Assembly (NCBI GenBank): GCA_030587365.1 | Contig: JAUQZE010000035.1 | Span: forward strand, 3,549 to 67,548 | Length of the DNA: 64,000 bases | Direction: 5' to 3' | Source: Candidatus Freyarchaeota archaeon | Lineage (GTDB): Archaea; Asgardarchaeota; Jordiarchaeia; Jordiarchaeales; Jordiarchaeaceae | Part shown: positions 1 through 8,043 of the stretch, piece after piece | How the letters are laid out: every line of letters begins with the position of its first letter | Position numbering within the stretch: position 1 is the first letter of the stretch | Notes under the pieces: generated by a model | Databases searched by the model: none | What the model saw: only the letters and a program-made list of their open reading frames with translations | What the model was told of the DNA's origin: nothing | Program-made: the position numbers and the translations under genes

Positions 1-340
1 TCATCATCCTGTTCTTGTATTTGTTCACGAAGTACGGGCTGAGCATAAGCATATAGCCGGCGAGAAGCACTAAGTCCACTTTTCTCTTCTCAAGCTCCCC
101 AATAATCTTCTTATCATACTCAACCCTTTTTTCCTCCCTGTGCTCCTTGTCTTTCCAAAAATCCTGGGGATCAATAAAGACAGCCTCTATACCGTGATCT
201 CTAGCCCTCTGCAGTGCCAAAGCATCCTTCCGACTGCTGATGACGACCCTAATCTTTGCCTTAATATATCCTGACTCCACAGCATCTATAATCGCTTGAA
301 GGTTAGTACCCCTACCAGAAACAAGCACCCCAATATTCAT
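1..340 (-). CDS. purN: Phosphoribosylglycinamide formyltransferase, N-terminal part (cut by window start)
   Basis: This is the 10-formyl-THF-dependent GAR transformylase of de novo purine synthesis, a cytosolic enzyme. The first 113 residues are visible. Residues 2-16 carry the PurN signature (NIGVLVSGRGTNLQA), and around residue 95 there is the family LAGYM segment followed by LSPYFV. The catalytic Asn-His-Asp residues lie beyond the window edge and cannot be checked. The ATG at 338-340 begins right at the conserved N-terminal strand, so the start is secure. An inverted repeat lies in the 5' leader. The symbol rests on family motifs only. Confidence 0.9.
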   Translation of the reverse strand, partial: MNIGVLVSGRGTNLQAIIDAVESGYIKAKIRVVISSRKDALALQRARDHGIEAVFIDPQDFWKDKEHREEKRVEYDKKIIGELEKRKVDLVLLAGYMLMLSPYFVNKYKNRMM

Positions 341-371
341 TTAAAACCCAACCTGAATTCAGTTATGACCG

Positions 372-399
372 CTTAGGGCAATGTCCGCTATTCCCTAAG
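372..399. promoter_or_regulatory. Inverted repeat upstream of purN
   Basis: CTTAGGG at 372-378 and its exact reverse complement CCCTAAG at 393-399 are separated by 14 bases. The repeat lies 32 bp upstream of the purN ATG, in the gap to the gene at 426. It could be an operator or a leader hairpin for purN. It is followed by no T-run typical of a terminator. Confidence 0.35.
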
Positions 400-425
400 G
401 TTCAAATTCCAAATAAAAATTTTCG

Positions 426-977
426 TCACTCACGAGTTAGCTTCCTTTTTCTCTTTTTAATTAAGTTATCAATCTTCTCCAACCTTTCTCTTATTTCTTT
501 TAGGTCTTTATCCTCTCGAGGAATTGCCTCAGTAATTTTTTCAGTTTCTTCAGTGACGGTGGATGAAACTTCTTGTACCAGTTCTGTAATTGGTTCTTCT
601 GAGGACTTCTCGCTTACTTCTTGTACCTGTGGGGCTGGATGTCGGTCTTCTGGTTCTCTAAACAAGTCAGCATAATTTTCCTCTAGGTGTTTAGCGGCAG
701 CAATTAAAACTCCCTCTTTCGCGTAACTTTCTAATGCTAAGACAGTATGGGGAGAAACCTTATAGACTAGCAGGTTGCTTTTTGTTAATCTTTTGACCTG
801 AAAGTCACCTACCTCACAGTATGCGAAAACTTGAATCAATTTTTTAAGAGTTTCCACTGATTCTGGCAAGAGGGAGGAATAAAGAATATTGCCATCATCA
901 TCTAGAAACGCTACATAGAATCTCCCCGTTATGGACTCTGCCATCTTCTTCGTGATTGCTTCAAACCCCTTCTCCAT
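426..977 (-). CDS. Longin/roadblock-like domain protein with C-terminal coiled coil
   Basis: Residues 1-105 have an alternating helix-strand pattern: an N-terminal helix, the strand FYVAFLDDDGNILYSS, a helix, the strands LLVYKV and TVLALESY, and a final helix. This is the order expected of the profilin-like longin/roadblock fold used as a small-GTPase platform. Residues 108-150 are an acidic, Ser/Thr/Glu-rich linker. Residues 153-183 are a charged coiled-coil-like helix ending in a Lys/Arg cluster. The domain call is inferred from the pattern, not from a family motif. No membrane segment is present. The ATG at 975-977 is the only good start. The Asgard-like content of the window (GTPase, other roadblock domains) makes a GTPase-regulatory role plausible, but this is inference. 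Confidence 0.55.
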   Translation of the reverse strand: MEKGFEAITKKMAESITGRFYVAFLDDDGNILYSSLLPESVETLKKLIQVFAYCEVGDFQVKRLTKSNLLVYKVSPHTVLALESYAKEGVLIAAAKHLEENYADLFREPEDRHPAPQVQEVSEKSSEEPITELVQEVSSTVTEETEKITEAIPREDKDLKEIRERLEKIDNLIKKRKRKLTRE

Positions 978-1287
978 AGGTTACGCCTTTTTGTTTTTTA
1001 TTAATGGTTGAAATTAAAATAAAAAAATGTGTTAATAAATCTTTTTTAAACTCTGAAAAACAAAACCAATCAAAGATATTTTCATCCTCCAACCGCGTGT
1101 TTCCTCAAATATTTTTATGTTACACTTGCTCAATCGAATCTATCCTAGGAAATCCTTAACATTTTTACCCGAATCTGGATAATAGTATCCGCCCTCCCGA
1201 ATCGCAAAGACTTCTTCCTGCACAATTTTTAATCCGAAAATCACTAACCATAGAGGTTATGGACTTAATTATACTAGATTTTCACAG
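978..1287. other. Intergenic region with an orphan open frame
   Basis: AT-rich 310 bp. On the minus strand, 1140-1256 is open for 38 codons and ends in a gene-like sequence (EEVFAIREGGYYYPDSGK, then NVKDFLG and stop). It has no convincing start: a GTG at 1242-1244 lacks a ribosome binding site. It may be a 5'-truncated relic. It stops being open just beside 1263, where the neighbouring membrane gene appears rearranged. Confidence 0.25.
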
Positions 1288-1623
1288 ATGAACACACAGT
1301 GGCTTTTGGTTGTGTATTTTGGCTTAATAGTTTCGATTATTATGGTTGTTCTCACGCTGGCGCTCATTGCTTGGAAGCTCTCTGCCCGATCCCAAAGGAT
1401 TGCTATACTAGTGCTTATCCTTGGTATCTTGGAAGCGCATATCTTTATTATCGGACATTTTCTGGTCCATAACATAGGTATTACTCATTTCCAATCACTT
1501 ATCGAAATTTTCCTGTACCTTGCCATTGCAAGCGGAATACTCGCCGGTTACGGTGGAATTTTCACTTGGGCTATCCTAAGGAGAGAGAAACTTGCTAAGG
1601 AAGCGAAAGCCAAGAAAGCATAA
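1288..1623 (+). CDS. Small membrane protein resembling the C-terminal part of the 2082-2516 protein (inverted half-gene)
   Basis: This 111-residue protein has three predicted membrane helices (about 5-28, 38-60 and 70-95) and ends in KLAKEAKAKKA. Residues about 8-50 align with the C-terminal part of the membrane protein at 2082-2516: SIIMVVLTLALIA against SVIIVVLILALFA, then LILGILEA against IVLGILEA. The basic tails are also alike (EKLAKEAKAKKA and EKTAKEAKAKKS). Its missing N-terminal part is matched by the ORF at 1646-1828 on the other strand. The gene therefore looks like half of a duplicated membrane gene that has been flipped. Whether it is expressed is unclear. The function is unknown. 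Confidence 0.55.
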   Translation: MNTQWLLVVYFGLIVSIIMVVLTLALIAWKLSARSQRIAILVLILGILEAHIFIIGHFLVHNIGITHFQSLIEIFLYLAIASGILAGYGGIFTWAILRREKLAKEAKAKKA

Positions 1624-1645
1624 TAATCTGGTTAAATAGATGCAA

Positions 1646-1828
1646 CTACTCTCTTCTCTTTTTATTAAGTAAAAGTGGGTATATGTTAATCGTAACAAAT
1701 TGGTATATGATAATCGACTGTAATTCAAGAAAGTATGGCGGGTTCAAAAGCATCCAAGAAGAGGCAATAATCGCCAGAATGCCGCCGATAAGAGCCAACG
1801 AAACACCTATCTTTACACGCGAGTTCAA
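1646..1828 (-). CDS. Short membrane ORF resembling the N-terminal part of the 2082-2516 protein
   Basis: This 60-residue ORF starts with TTG and reads NSRVKIGVSLALIGGILAII. It matches the start of the 2082-2516 protein (VKIGIPLALIGGILGLI). The DNA is close too: about 25 bases around 1777-1801 recur almost unchanged near 2462-2486. After about residue 45 the similarity fades and a stop follows. The homologous C-terminal part lies next door on the opposite strand (1288-1623). I read the pair as one duplicated gene broken by inversion. It could be a pseudogene. If translated, it would make one or two membrane helices. Confidence 0.45.
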   Translation of the reverse strand: MNSRVKIGVSLALIGGILAIIASSWMLLNPPYFLELQSIIIYQFVTINIYPLLLNKKRRE

Positions 1829-2081
1829 CTTCTCAAACTCCCCTTGAATTGTTTATGCAGAGATACTCTCTCCAAAACTGTAATTATTTTTACTTCTGTC
1901 TAGATAAAGGTTTCATTTTAAACATGGTTTAAAAACAAAACATCCCACATCCCACAAAAGCAAATAACCTTCAGTATTTTGAAGAATTTTATAAAATTAT
2001 ACTCGTAGGAAAAAGAAGGTAAATTAATCCAGAGATTAGGGAAAATAAAAAGAGAAAAGGATAGTTGGGTCTATTTAATTC

Positions 2082-2516
2082 TTATTTGGATTTCTTGGCT
2101 TTTGCTTCCTTAGCGGTTTTCTCCGGCTTTGCAGCTGCTCCCGGGCTCAGACCAATCTTAGCCATTATCCCGCCAATTACGGCGATTGCTCCACCTAAAA
2201 GGCCAAGGTATAGAAAACCGAATAGGTTCAATGCCTCCAAGATGCCAAGGACAATCACTAGTGTAAGAATCGTGTTTATGTGTTTTAAAAGCTTCTTGGC
2301 AAAGAGCGCTAGAATTAGAACAACTATAATAACCGAAGCCGCGAAGCTCAAATACCTAAGCAAAACCAAAATAAATAATACGTTAGGCATCAGTGAGAGG
2401 AAAAGTGAAGTAAAAAGGCTTGGTGGAACCAAAAGCGTCCAAAAGAAAGGAATGAGACCCAGAATGCCGCCGATAAGAGCCAATGGAATGCCAATCTTTA
2501 CGTATGTCAAGTTCAA
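2082..2516 (-). CDS. Small multi-span membrane protein, unknown family (intact copy)
   Basis: This is about 144 residues with four hydrophobic helices, a Pro/Ala/Lys-rich tail and a final KEAKAKKSK. I start it at the TTG at 2514-2516. An ATG nine codons upstream is open, but the TTG aligns with the TTG start of the related half-gene at 1828 (TTG AAC in both). No catalytic motif is visible. It has two partial relatives immediately downstream (1288-1623 and 1646-1828), so this region holds a local family. The function is unknown. The lysine-rich tail would be cytoplasmic by the positive-inside rule. Confidence 0.6.
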   Translation of the reverse strand: MNLTYVKIGIPLALIGGILGLIPFFWTLLVPPSLFTSLFLSLMPNVLFILVLLRYLSFAASVIIVVLILALFAKKLLKHINTILTLVIVLGILEALNLFGFLYLGLLGGAIAVIGGIMAKIGLSPGAAAKPEKTAKEAKAKKSK

Positions 2517-2757
2517 TCTTTCATCTCCATCACTCGCTTGCATAAATGAGCATTTACTAAAGATTTAAACTTAATCTCCATCAAATCAATGGTTAACGCT
2601 AAATGACGTATAATCAACAAAACCACTATGAACAACCGCTCAATTGTACAAGAAAAGCAGCAAAACATCAGAAGACCCTGATTCTAAGATTTGGGAGGAC
2701 AATATTTGTATCCCCAAAGTAAGAGTTCATTTGGATTAATAAAACAAGGCATATCTA

Positions 2758-3927
2758 TTACGGTGTTCTTCCCAGTATCATTACTCCGTTAAGCTGATCG
2801 GTTCCACCCATGGCGTGTGAGAAGGCTGTTTCAACATCTGGAATCTGATGTTTTCCGGCTTTTCCTTGAATTTGCATTGCGGCTTCCGCGACTCTGGTGA
2901 GTCCGGTGGCTCCTATGGGGTTGGTGCATAAGACGCCCCCTGAGGGATCGCAGGGCAGTTCTCCGTCCCTCATCACTACTTTATCCTCAACCAGCTTGCA
3001 CGCCTCGCCCTTTTCGCAGAATCCGAAGCACTCGTAATATAGTAGTTCTTGGAATGTGAAGGGATTATAAACTTCCGCCATGTCCAGTTGTTTTAAGGGT
3101 TTGGTTATATTAGCCATCTTGTATGCGGCTTTGGCGGCTTCGATTGCCGAGTCCCATATTACCTTGTCACTATCACCCATCCAGTACTCGTCTCCCCGGT
3201 ACCCCACACCCTTCACCCATACCGGTGTATCGGTTATTTTTCTCGCCTTTTCCTCGGAGGCGAAGATTACCGCGGTGGCTCCGTCGGATGATGGGCAGAC
3301 ATCCAGCAGTCTAACGGGATAGCATATTATTCTTGATTTTAAAACATCGTCCACCGTGATTTTTATCTGAATGTGGGCGTTAGGGTTGTCGAGTGCGTCG
3401 TTGTGGTTTCTCACCGATATCTCAGCCGCTGCCATTCGCACTCTATCTTCTGGAATTTTGTACCGGTGCATGTACTCGTTGGACTGGGTTGCGAAGACAC
3501 TTGGAGCACCAGCAGTGAAGGGCCTCTGGAAGGAGGCGTCGACCACAGTGGTCATTGTTCCTTGCGGCTCCCCCTCGTACTGTTTTTCCGCCCCCACCAC
3601 CATAACCAAATCGAAGAGACCCGAAGCAACATGGTAGTACCCGGAGTGAGCTATAGACATTCCGGTGGTTCCACAAGTCGCCACCCGTATCACGGGTTTT
3701 AAAACTGCACCTGCGGGGTCACTGCCCCAGTAGAGGTGAGGGGCGTTTACTCCTTCCATGGGTGCAGGCATGGAACCGGTTACAACCGCGTCTATATCTT
3801 CTACTTGTAACCCGGCGTCGTTCAGAGCTTTATTAACCGCGTCATAAACCAGTTCAGGAAAGCTTGCGTCTGTTCTTTTTCCGTGTTTCGTTTGACCCGT
3901 ACCAACTATAGCCACTTTCCTAACCAT
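2758..3927 (-). CDS. Thiolase-superfamily protein (SCP2/archaeal type) with altered active site
   Basis: This 389-residue protein belongs to the SCP2-type/archaeal thiolase group, which makes or cleaves 3-ketoacyl-CoA. It starts with VAIVGTGQTKHGKR. The nucleophile Cys is in the VATCGTTGMS segment (about residue 85), and a late His is in SHAMGGTDQLN. Two canonical positions differ. The usual GHPxGATG motif reads TNPIGATG, so Asn replaces the catalytic His. The usual HDxF/NExF motif reads YNPF. Archaeal thiolases normally sit beside a DUF35 zinc/OB protein, and none is here. The role could be a retro-aldolase or other carbon-carbon enzyme rather than an ordinary acetyl-CoA acetyltransferase. 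The ATG at 3925-3927 follows a GGGAGAT ribosome binding site. Confidence 0.8.
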   Translation of the reverse strand: MVRKVAIVGTGQTKHGKRTDASFPELVYDAVNKALNDAGLQVEDIDAVVTGSMPAPMEGVNAPHLYWGSDPAGAVLKPVIRVATCGTTGMSIAHSGYYHVASGLFDLVMVVGAEKQYEGEPQGTMTTVVDASFQRPFTAGAPSVFATQSNEYMHRYKIPEDRVRMAAAEISVRNHNDALDNPNAHIQIKITVDDVLKSRIICYPVRLLDVCPSSDGATAVIFASEEKARKITDTPVWVKGVGYRGDEYWMGDSDKVIWDSAIEAAKAAYKMANITKPLKQLDMAEVYNPFTFQELLYYECFGFCEKGEACKLVEDKVVMRDGELPCDPSGGVLCTNPIGATGLTRVAEAAMQIQGKAGKHQIPDVETAFSHAMGGTDQLNGVMILGRTP

Positions 3928-4302
3928 TCTTATCTCCCTTTCCTTAAATTTTCGGCTTACCCTAAATTGTTAAAATTTGCCATAATTTTTAAGAATGCCT
4001 AATGATAATTGCTTTTTTTAGAATTTTCCTAGTTCTTCTCTTCTTGAACTCTTGGTATATTCAATTATCAATATAAGTTTTTTTATGGTTTTTATAAGTT
4101 ATTTTCATGGTGAAAAGTAGCTGGCTGCGTAATCGAATTGATTTGTGTTTTCAATTTTATTTGAAATAATTCGGTGAAATAATTCCTGATTTTGATTCCA
4201 TAAACCTTTAATATGGGACTTCGATTCTCTCCACATGTTTGTCATAATTGTCTTCCGCGTTGAGATTAAAAAAGGGTCTACTCCCTATTTGGGGTTCTTG
4301 GT
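3928..4302. other. Intergenic region between divergent genes
   Basis: AT-rich spacer between the divergently transcribed thiolase-like and PHP genes. It must hold both promoters. The decamer gaaataattc occurs twice (near 4161 and 4176). No further gene is seen. Confidence 0.3.
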
Positions 4303-5058
4303 TTGAAGTTGGTTACCGCTGATCACCATATCCATTCGACTTGGTCTGATGGTTATTCCAACATCAATAGTATAATTAATTACTGTATCCAGAAGGGCTT
4401 GAAATCGGTGGGAATTACTGACCATTACTCGCGCAATTCTGCGAAGTGTTCCCAAATCACAGAAGACTTATCTGGGTATTTTGAGGATTTGCGGTCAGTA
4501 TCCGAGGCGTGCCGTGATAAAATAGTTTTAAGGAAGGGTATAGAGATAGATACCCGGGCTTGCAGTTTTGATTCTCCGGCGGAATGCAGCGCTCTTACCT
4601 CCCAGAAATTCGACTACTACCTTTTTGAGTACGTTACCGATAATTTTGGAGCGGGTGCGAATTTCTCACTCGATAAAGATAATCGGGAGCCGCTCGTACT
4701 GTTAAAACGCATAAGGGACTTTAAGAAACTCCTGCCCAAAGAATGTTTAGTGGGTCTGGCCCACGCTTATCTTCACATATTACCCGTTGAGGAACTGAAA
4801 GAAGCGATTGAAATACTAATAGACGCTGACATCTTTGTTGAACTCAACTCCACCTACCAGAATTACAAGATGGACGGCTTTGAGAAGATATTCGAAACGG
4901 ATGAAATAAAACTCTCACTAGGATCCGACGCTCACACGCTGCACCAAATTGGCAAACTTTCACAACCTCTAAAATACGTTAAAAAATTCGACGCTTTAGA
5001 TAGACTTGTTTTCATGGATGGCGTCGACGAACTAGAAATAGAAATTAAGAACGTTTAA
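4303..5058 (+). CDS. PHP-domain metal-dependent phosphoesterase
   Basis: This 251-residue protein is a complete PHP (polymerase and histidinol phosphatase) domain. Metal ligands are visible in the family order: HIH at 9-11 followed by SDG, TDH near residue 40, GLAHAYLH near 155, ELNS near 183 and GSDAH near 212. The fold hydrolyses phosphate esters with a di- or trinuclear metal centre. The compact single-domain form resembles the YcdX/PolX-C-terminal/HisK-like group. The substrate cannot be told. The start is TTG at 4303, preceded by a GGGGT segment. There is no polymerase domain, so it is not PolX. The next gene (5084-6364) converges on it. Confidence 0.85.
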   Translation: MKLVTADHHIHSTWSDGYSNINSIINYCIQKGLKSVGITDHYSRNSAKCSQITEDLSGYFEDLRSVSEACRDKIVLRKGIEIDTRACSFDSPAECSALTSQKFDYYLFEYVTDNFGAGANFSLDKDNREPLVLLKRIRDFKKLLPKECLVGLAHAYLHILPVEELKEAIEILIDADIFVELNSTYQNYKMDGFEKIFETDEIKLSLGSDAHTLHQIGKLSQPLKYVKKFDALDRLVFMDGVDELEIEIKNV

Positions 5059-5083
5059 AATAAGATTCGCTTTGTCTGCATCT

Positions 5084-6364
5084 CTATTTTTCATTTCTCT
5101 CGTGTTTTTTAGCGGTTTTTCTCTTTCTGGAAATTGTGGGTGATATTTTTTGCGGTTTTTTCAGTCTTCTCTCTTTCTTCATCATTTCCCGCATGTAAAC
5201 CTGAGAGATGAGAACCACTATTACCAGTATTACGCTGTAGAAATAGAACATGGACTCGAATCCAAAATAAGAACTTATTAGAGCTCCAGCCACTGGTCCA
5301 ATGCTATAGCCTACATAATATGCTATGTCGAAGAGTGACATAACAGTTGCATATGCTTCGACGCCTTCTTCCTGAAGAGACTCTATAGCTAAGGGGGTCA
5401 AGGGTGTCCAGGCTATAGTTGCAACAGCTGCGTTGACCATTATGCATGCTGTTAAACTTACCGGGTCGTTGCAGAAGGGTATAATCAGGTTTACCACAGC
5501 CAGCAAAGCCATTCCCACCACTATAAAATTTTTTCTTCCGTATCTGTCAGATAGTCTGCCGGCTAATGGTCGACATGCTGCGTAGCTGAGAGACGCCGCT
5601 CCAAAAACTAAACCTATCTGCGTACTGGAAAGATTAAAACGCCCAGATAGGTAGGGAGGCATCAAAGGCTCAAGGAACCCCCAGAAAATCATAGTTAAAA
5701 CATTTATGAGTATTAGTATGAGCACATTTCTGATTCCAAGAGCTCTCCTGAGTATCTTTCTGTAAGGTAATGTCTCTACCACTGTTTTACTTCTGGTCTC
5801 TCTCAATCTAAAAAACATGTAAACGCACATAAATAGCGAAAGTGACGCTATCACTAGAAAGGGAATATTGAAATTTATATCTGCCAAGACTCCCCCCACC
5901 AAAGGCCCAGCAATACCACCCACACCAGTTACTCCGGCTGCGATTCCCAATTTTTCCCCCTTATCTCTTCCCGGAAAGGTATCTGCCACCAAAGCTAGAG
6001 CCGAAGACCAGGTCGCCGAAGCGGCTAACCCCTGCACAGCCCTACATGCCACAATCAATGGTACGTTTCGGGCTAAGGGATAGAGCAACGAAGATACGCT
6101 CAAAAAAAGCATTCCCAGAACCATGAAGGGCCTCCTACCGTAACGGTCGGACATCAGCCCAAAGGGAATCGTGGCTACCAACTGTACCAAAGCGTACGAG
6201 GCGAAGATAATCCCCAAATCAAGATCAGAGGCACCTAGTGACACTGCGTACTGGGGGAGAAACGGAACTATGAGTCCGTATCCTAGGGTATCAATAAACG
6301 CACTTGAGCAAACAATCACCAGTATCTCCGTCGAGGGGCTGATACTTCTCAGAGGCAACCGCAA
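5084..6364 (-). CDS. MFS transporter, DHA1-like (copy 1 of 3)
   Basis: About 426 residues with twelve predicted membrane helices. Motif A follows helix 2 (GLMSDRYGRR) and its repeat follows helix 8 (GRLSDRYGRK). The antiporter motif C lies in helix 5 (GVGGIAGPLVGG). These are the marks of proton-driven drug-type antiporters, but the substrate is unknown. The C-terminus is a long Lys/Arg-rich tail. I place the start at the TTG at 6362-6364, four bases after GGGCGAT. A TTG five codons upstream is also open. It is the downstream member of three tandem paralogues on this strand (with 6640-7923 and 8044-9276), each separated by 120-280 bp, so they are probably transcribed separately. Confidence 0.88.
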   Translation of the reverse strand: MRLPLRSISPSTEILVIVCSSAFIDTLGYGLIVPFLPQYAVSLGASDLDLGIIFASYALVQLVATIPFGLMSDRYGRRPFMVLGMLFLSVSSLLYPLARNVPLIVACRAVQGLAASATWSSALALVADTFPGRDKGEKLGIAAGVTGVGGIAGPLVGGVLADINFNIPFLVIASLSLFMCVYMFFRLRETRSKTVVETLPYRKILRRALGIRNVLILILINVLTMIFWGFLEPLMPPYLSGRFNLSSTQIGLVFGAASLSYAACRPLAGRLSDRYGRKNFIVVGMALLAVVNLIIPFCNDPVSLTACIMVNAAVATIAWTPLTPLAIESLQEEGVEAYATVMSLFDIAYYVGYSIGPVAGALISSYFGFESMFYFYSVILVIVVLISQVYMREMMKKERRLKKPQKISPTISRKRKTAKKHERNEK

Positions 6365-6639
6365 AAAAATCGCCCGCAAAAACCTGTTTGTATTTTTCTA
6401 ACAAACAAGTAGCTTGTATACTTTTTTTAAGCTTAACTTCTTTCAAATTATATTATTGATGAAAAAAGTTCAGTCACAATTATAAAAAGGATTCATTAAT
6501 TGCTTCTTTCGACTGAAAGTAAAGAAACTGGTTTAAGAGAGGAAAGTAAATAATAGTAATCATTAGGATGGTTTGTTTTAATGGGTTTAATCGGCGGATT
6601 GAAAATCTGAAACTTTTCAAGTCTCGTTGTTTTCGTTTT

Positions 6640-7923
6640 TCAGTTTGCTTCCCCTAGTTTTCTGTGGTTCAGCCTCCTTCTTTTGGAAATTTCCTGCTCA
6701 ATGATTTGTGGTCTCTTTAGCTTTGTTTTCTTCTTCTTTATTTCTTGCATGTAGGCCTGTGAGAAAATAAGACATATTACAAGCATCAAGCTGTAAAAGA
6801 TGAACATGGAATCAAATCCAAAATAAGAACTCGTAAAAGTTCCAATTACAGGACCGATACTATAACCTACATAAAACGCTATGTCGACGAGTGCCTGGAC
6901 GGTGGCGTACGCTCCGACTCGCCGGTCCTGAAGAGACTCTATGACTAAGGGTGTCAAGGGTGTCCAGGCTATGGCTGCTACAGCTGAGGAGAGCATCAGG
7001 AAGATCGTTAAGCTCACGGTATCCCAGCTGAAGGGTATGATTACGTTTGCTACGGCTAGGAGAATCATTCCACTTATTATGAACTTCTTTCTCCCGTATT
7101 TATCCGATAGTCTGCCGACTACTGGTTGAATTATCGCGTAGACGAAAGTCATCCCTCCAAAAATTAAACCTATCTCCGTGCTTGAGAGATTAAAACATCC
7201 GGACAGGTATGGGGGCATTAAAGGCTCAATGAATCCCCAAAAAATTGTTGTTAAAACGTTAATAATTATGATTATGAGAACATTTCTTATTCTAAGGGAT
7301 TCTCCAATCATCTTTCTATAAGGAATTCTTTCCACTGATTCTTCTCTTCTTTCAACCTTCAGCCTGAAACCCATATAGATGAACATGACTATACAAGCCG
7401 AGGCGATTATTAGAAAAGGTAAGTTAAAATTTACATCGGATACAACTCCTCCCACCAAGGGCCCGGCAATACCCCCCATATTGGTGGCTCCGGACGCAAT
7501 TCCCAGTTTCGCCCCCTTATCTTTTCCCGGATATACGTCTGCCACTAACGCTATAGCTGAAGACCAGGTCGCCGCAGCCGCTAAGCCCTGTACCGCCCTG
7601 CACAATATCATCAAGGGTACGTTTCGGGCTAAGGGATAGAGCAGCGAAGCCACACCCAAAAGAAGCATTCCCATAATCATGAAGGGCCTCCTACCGTAAC
7701 GGTCGGACAGCAGCCCAAAGGGAATAACGGTCACCAACTGTACCAAGGCGTAAGAGGCGAAAATGATACCCACATCTAGGTCAGATGCGCCAAGGGATAT
7801 GGCGTACTGTGGAAGAAAGGGAATTACGATTCCGTATGCCAATGAATCGATAAATGCGCTTATACAAACAATCACCAGTATTTCCGTCGAGCGGGACATC
7901 TTCTTCTTGAATTGTCTCTGCAA
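6640..7923 (-). CDS. MFS transporter, DHA1-like (copy 2 of 3)
   Basis: 427 residues, twelve membrane helices, very similar to the copy at 5084-6364. Both share motif A (GLLSDRYGRR and GRLSDKYGRK), motif C (GGIAGPLVGG) and the SLGASDLD stretch in the first loop. A basic C-terminal tail is again present. It starts with TTG at 7921-7923, four bases after GGGCGAT, the same arrangement as copy 1. This copy and copy 1 look like the most recent duplication, and 8044-9276 is more distant. Proton-coupled efflux of a small molecule is likely from the motifs. The specificity is not predictable. Confidence 0.88.
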   Translation of the reverse strand: MQRQFKKKMSRSTEILVIVCISAFIDSLAYGIVIPFLPQYAISLGASDLDVGIIFASYALVQLVTVIPFGLLSDRYGRRPFMIMGMLLLGVASLLYPLARNVPLMILCRAVQGLAAAATWSSAIALVADVYPGKDKGAKLGIASGATNMGGIAGPLVGGVVSDVNFNLPFLIIASACIVMFIYMGFRLKVERREESVERIPYRKMIGESLRIRNVLIIIIINVLTTIFWGFIEPLMPPYLSGCFNLSSTEIGLIFGGMTFVYAIIQPVVGRLSDKYGRKKFIISGMILLAVANVIIPFSWDTVSLTIFLMLSSAVAAIAWTPLTPLVIESLQDRRVGAYATVQALVDIAFYVGYSIGPVIGTFTSSYFGFDSMFIFYSLMLVICLIFSQAYMQEIKKKKTKLKRPQIIEQEISKRRRLNHRKLGEAN

Positions 7924-8043
7924 ATGAATCGCCCCCAGAAGAATTTTTCTTTTCGCCCATGGTAGAATAGGCTTGAAGATTTTTTAAGGCTAACCCATTT
8001 AAAAGCCTCAACAATTAAGGATTTTTGACTTATTTTTTTAAAA

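Noticed and set aside
345..415. tRNA-like feature (GGTTCAAATTCC)
   Set aside because: The flanking arms do not pair and no acceptor, D or anticodon stem is found.
2065..2568. 167-codon plus-strand frame opposite the membrane gene
   Set aside because: The minus strand encodes a clear membrane protein with a duplicated homologue next to it.
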